Positions 6,059-7,029 of a stretch of 7,029 nucleotides of DNA are shown here, piece after piece (the first letter of the stretch is position 1; every line of letters starts with the position of its first letter). Both the position numbers and the translations under genes were made by a program. Source of the DNA: Clostridiaceae bacterium. GTDB lineage: Bacteria > Bacillota > Clostridia > Saccharofermentanales > DTU023. The DNA lies in assembly GCA_012728535.1 (NCBI GenBank), contig JAAYEX010000015.1, forward strand, positions 1-7,029. The letters are read 5' to 3'. Under the pieces are notes generated by a model, which was not told the DNA's origin, did not search any database, and saw only the letters and a program-made list of their open reading frames with translations.

Positions 6059-6087
6059 TTGACTAGTAACGGTATTTGTTATTTAAG
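6039..6087. repeat. Pair of 13-base direct repeats flanking the predicted -10 box
   Basis: TTTATTATTTAAG (6039-6051) recurs as TTTGTTATTTAAG (6075-6087) with one mismatch, offset by 36 bases. The first copy lies inside the promoter spacer and the second in the untranslated leader. This layout could suit a regulator binding either side of the transcription start. The repeats are AT-rich, so chance similarity cannot be excluded. Confidence 0.35.
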
Positions 6088-6104
6088 AGGGAAAGGATCC
6101 GCCT

Positions 6105-7029
6105 ATGCCCGAATCAATCCCCATCATAAAACTTTGTTACCTTAAAGATGCTGCTGAGTTTCGTCGTCTGAATGAAAATCTTCTTCTGAGAAGTTTGAGT
6201 GAAAGCAGGGACTACATCAGAGACAGACAATCTCAGGGTATAGACATATATTTCTGGTCTTATGAGGACCGACATGGCTATTTCTATATGCAAAACCCCA
6301 TGGCTCAAGAATCGTGGGCCATTATATATTATGAATCCCGGATTATTTCGGCCCAACTTACACGTAAAATCGCCGAAGCTGGTTTCGCGGAATTTCCCGC
6401 ATTGTATCGCTTGGATTCCTACTCAGCTCTGGATGATGTTTCAGATGATGCCTTCAAAATTTGTATAGGCCAGTTTGATAGCGATCTGGCCATAAATGGG
6501 CGCAGTTATTTTTCTCCGCAATTCTCGCAAAAACAGCTGGCTTTTATTGCCTGGCGTTTTGGTTATATAGCGCTCGTGACGAATAGGCAAGGCGACAAAA
6601 TATCCCGTATAGAATTTGTCCGGCGGGGCAGAAACATGGATGATTTGATTCGGTCCTACGCTCTCTTTTACGGGCTGTTTGATAATAATGGTCATATAAC
6701 AGAAGGCTTGAGTGATCCCGTCCTGATTGCTCCTCCTGTGGGCCTGCAGCCACACAATTCAGTTCTGATTGAAGCTTCCGGGCAGATTATTGCTTATTTG
6801 AACGGAGACCTGCACGAGTTCAATTTTCCATACGAAGTAGTGGAGGGGACAGCCTTTCAGAAAGAGGTCTGGAAGGTCACACGGAATATTCCATATGCTC
6901 ATCTGTTTTCTTATAAAGATATTGCAAAAGAGATGGTTCATGACGACAAAAAGGCCGTTCAGCTATCACGTGCTGTCGGACAAGCCCTGGGGGCCAATCC
7001 GCTTCCACTTTGCATACCATGCCACAGAG
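6105..7029 (+). CDS. O6-alkylguanine-DNA alkyltransferase (Ogt/MGMT) with an unrecognised N-terminal region; 3' end cut by window
   Basis: The frame is open from the ATG to the right edge (308 codons), so the C-terminus is missing. The visible end is an Ogt-type suicide repair protein that moves alkyl groups from O6 of guanine to a cysteine. Residues 248-273 (GTAFQKEVW...NIPYAHLFSYKDIA) and 289-308 (RAVGQALGANPLPLCIPCHR) are its hallmark helix-turn-helix and active site; the acceptor is C306. Residues ~145-245 fit the N-terminal ribonuclease-H-like part of such proteins. An ordinary Ogt is about 160-180 residues, so roughly the first 140 residues are extra. They hold an aromatic-rich stretch (IYFWSYEDRHGYFYM, 48-62), and I do not recognise a family. 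Unlike Ada, there is no four-cysteine zinc site (only C11 and C120). The start is supported by AAAGGA at 6092-6097 with a 7-base spacer. It follows dfrA by 73 bases and has a probable promoter of its own. Confidence 0.88.
   Translation, partial: MPESIPIIKLCYLKDAAEFRRLNENLLLRSLSESRDYIRDRQSQGIDIYFWSYEDRHGYFYMQNPMAQESWAIIYYESRIISAQLTRKIAEAGFAEFPALYRLDSYSALDDVSDDAFKICIGQFDSDLAINGRSYFSPQFSQKQLAFIAWRFGYIALVTNRQGDKISRIEFVRRGRNMDDLIRSYALFYGLFDNNGHITEGLSDPVLIAPPVGLQPHNSVLIEASGQIIAYLNGDLHEFNFPYEVVEGTAFQKEVWKVTRNIPYAHLFSYKDIAKEMVHDDKKAVQLSRAVGQALGANPLPLCIPCHR

Noticed and set aside
6114..6755. Several minus-strand and alternate-frame open stretches of 60-110 codons in the last kilobase
   Set aside because: They lie within the alkyltransferase frame, which has clear family motifs and a ribosome-binding site; the others have neither.

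Overview
The window looks like chromosomal housekeeping DNA from a low-to-moderate GC member of the Firmicutes/Clostridia. This rests on three things: the gene order (release factor 2, NadD/YqeK, RsfS, ComEA) resembles the Bacillus nadD-yqeK-rsfS-comEA neighbourhood; the Shine-Dalgarno sites are strong AGGAG/GAGG types; and the thymidylate synthase is of the Gram-positive 'IWDQW...GKAYGYQL' type. The genus cannot be named from the sequence alone. All recognised genes lie on the + strand.

Layout. A polytopic membrane protein of unknown function (44-853) is followed closely by prfB, peptide chain release factor 2 (903-2027), which here has no programmed frameshift. A fused NadD-YqeK protein (about 2048-3268) comes next, combining NAD biosynthesis with an HD-type dinucleotide hydrolase. 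The ribosome silencing factor rsfS (3312-3722) follows, then a strong intrinsic terminator (3748-3774). A ComEA-like DNA-binding competence protein (3813-4460) follows without comEB or comEC. A tRNA-Pro(CGG) gene (4537-4612) has its own consensus promoter and its own hairpin terminator. Only 19 bases beyond that terminator begins a thyA-dfrA pair (4663-5493 and 5516-6031), which couples dTMP synthesis to regeneration of tetrahydrofolate. An imperfect 22-base dyad straddles the thyA stop codon. After a 73-base AT-rich spacer with a likely promoter, an open frame runs off the right edge (6105-7029). Its C-terminal half is an O6-alkylguanine-DNA alkyltransferase that reaches the catalytic PCHR just as the window ends; its first ~140 residues are unrecognised.

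Functional sense. The left half serves translation (RF2, RsfS, tRNA) and cofactor metabolism (NadD, YqeK). The right half serves DNA precursor supply and DNA repair (ThyA, DHFR, alkyltransferase). No mobile element, CRISPR array or defence cassette was seen. The most unusual items are the N-terminally extended alkyltransferase, the frameshift-free prfB, the NadD-YqeK fusion with an unclear start codon, and the tRNA-terminator-thyA arrangement with no room for a separate thyA promoter. No gene-free stretch exceeds 300 bases.
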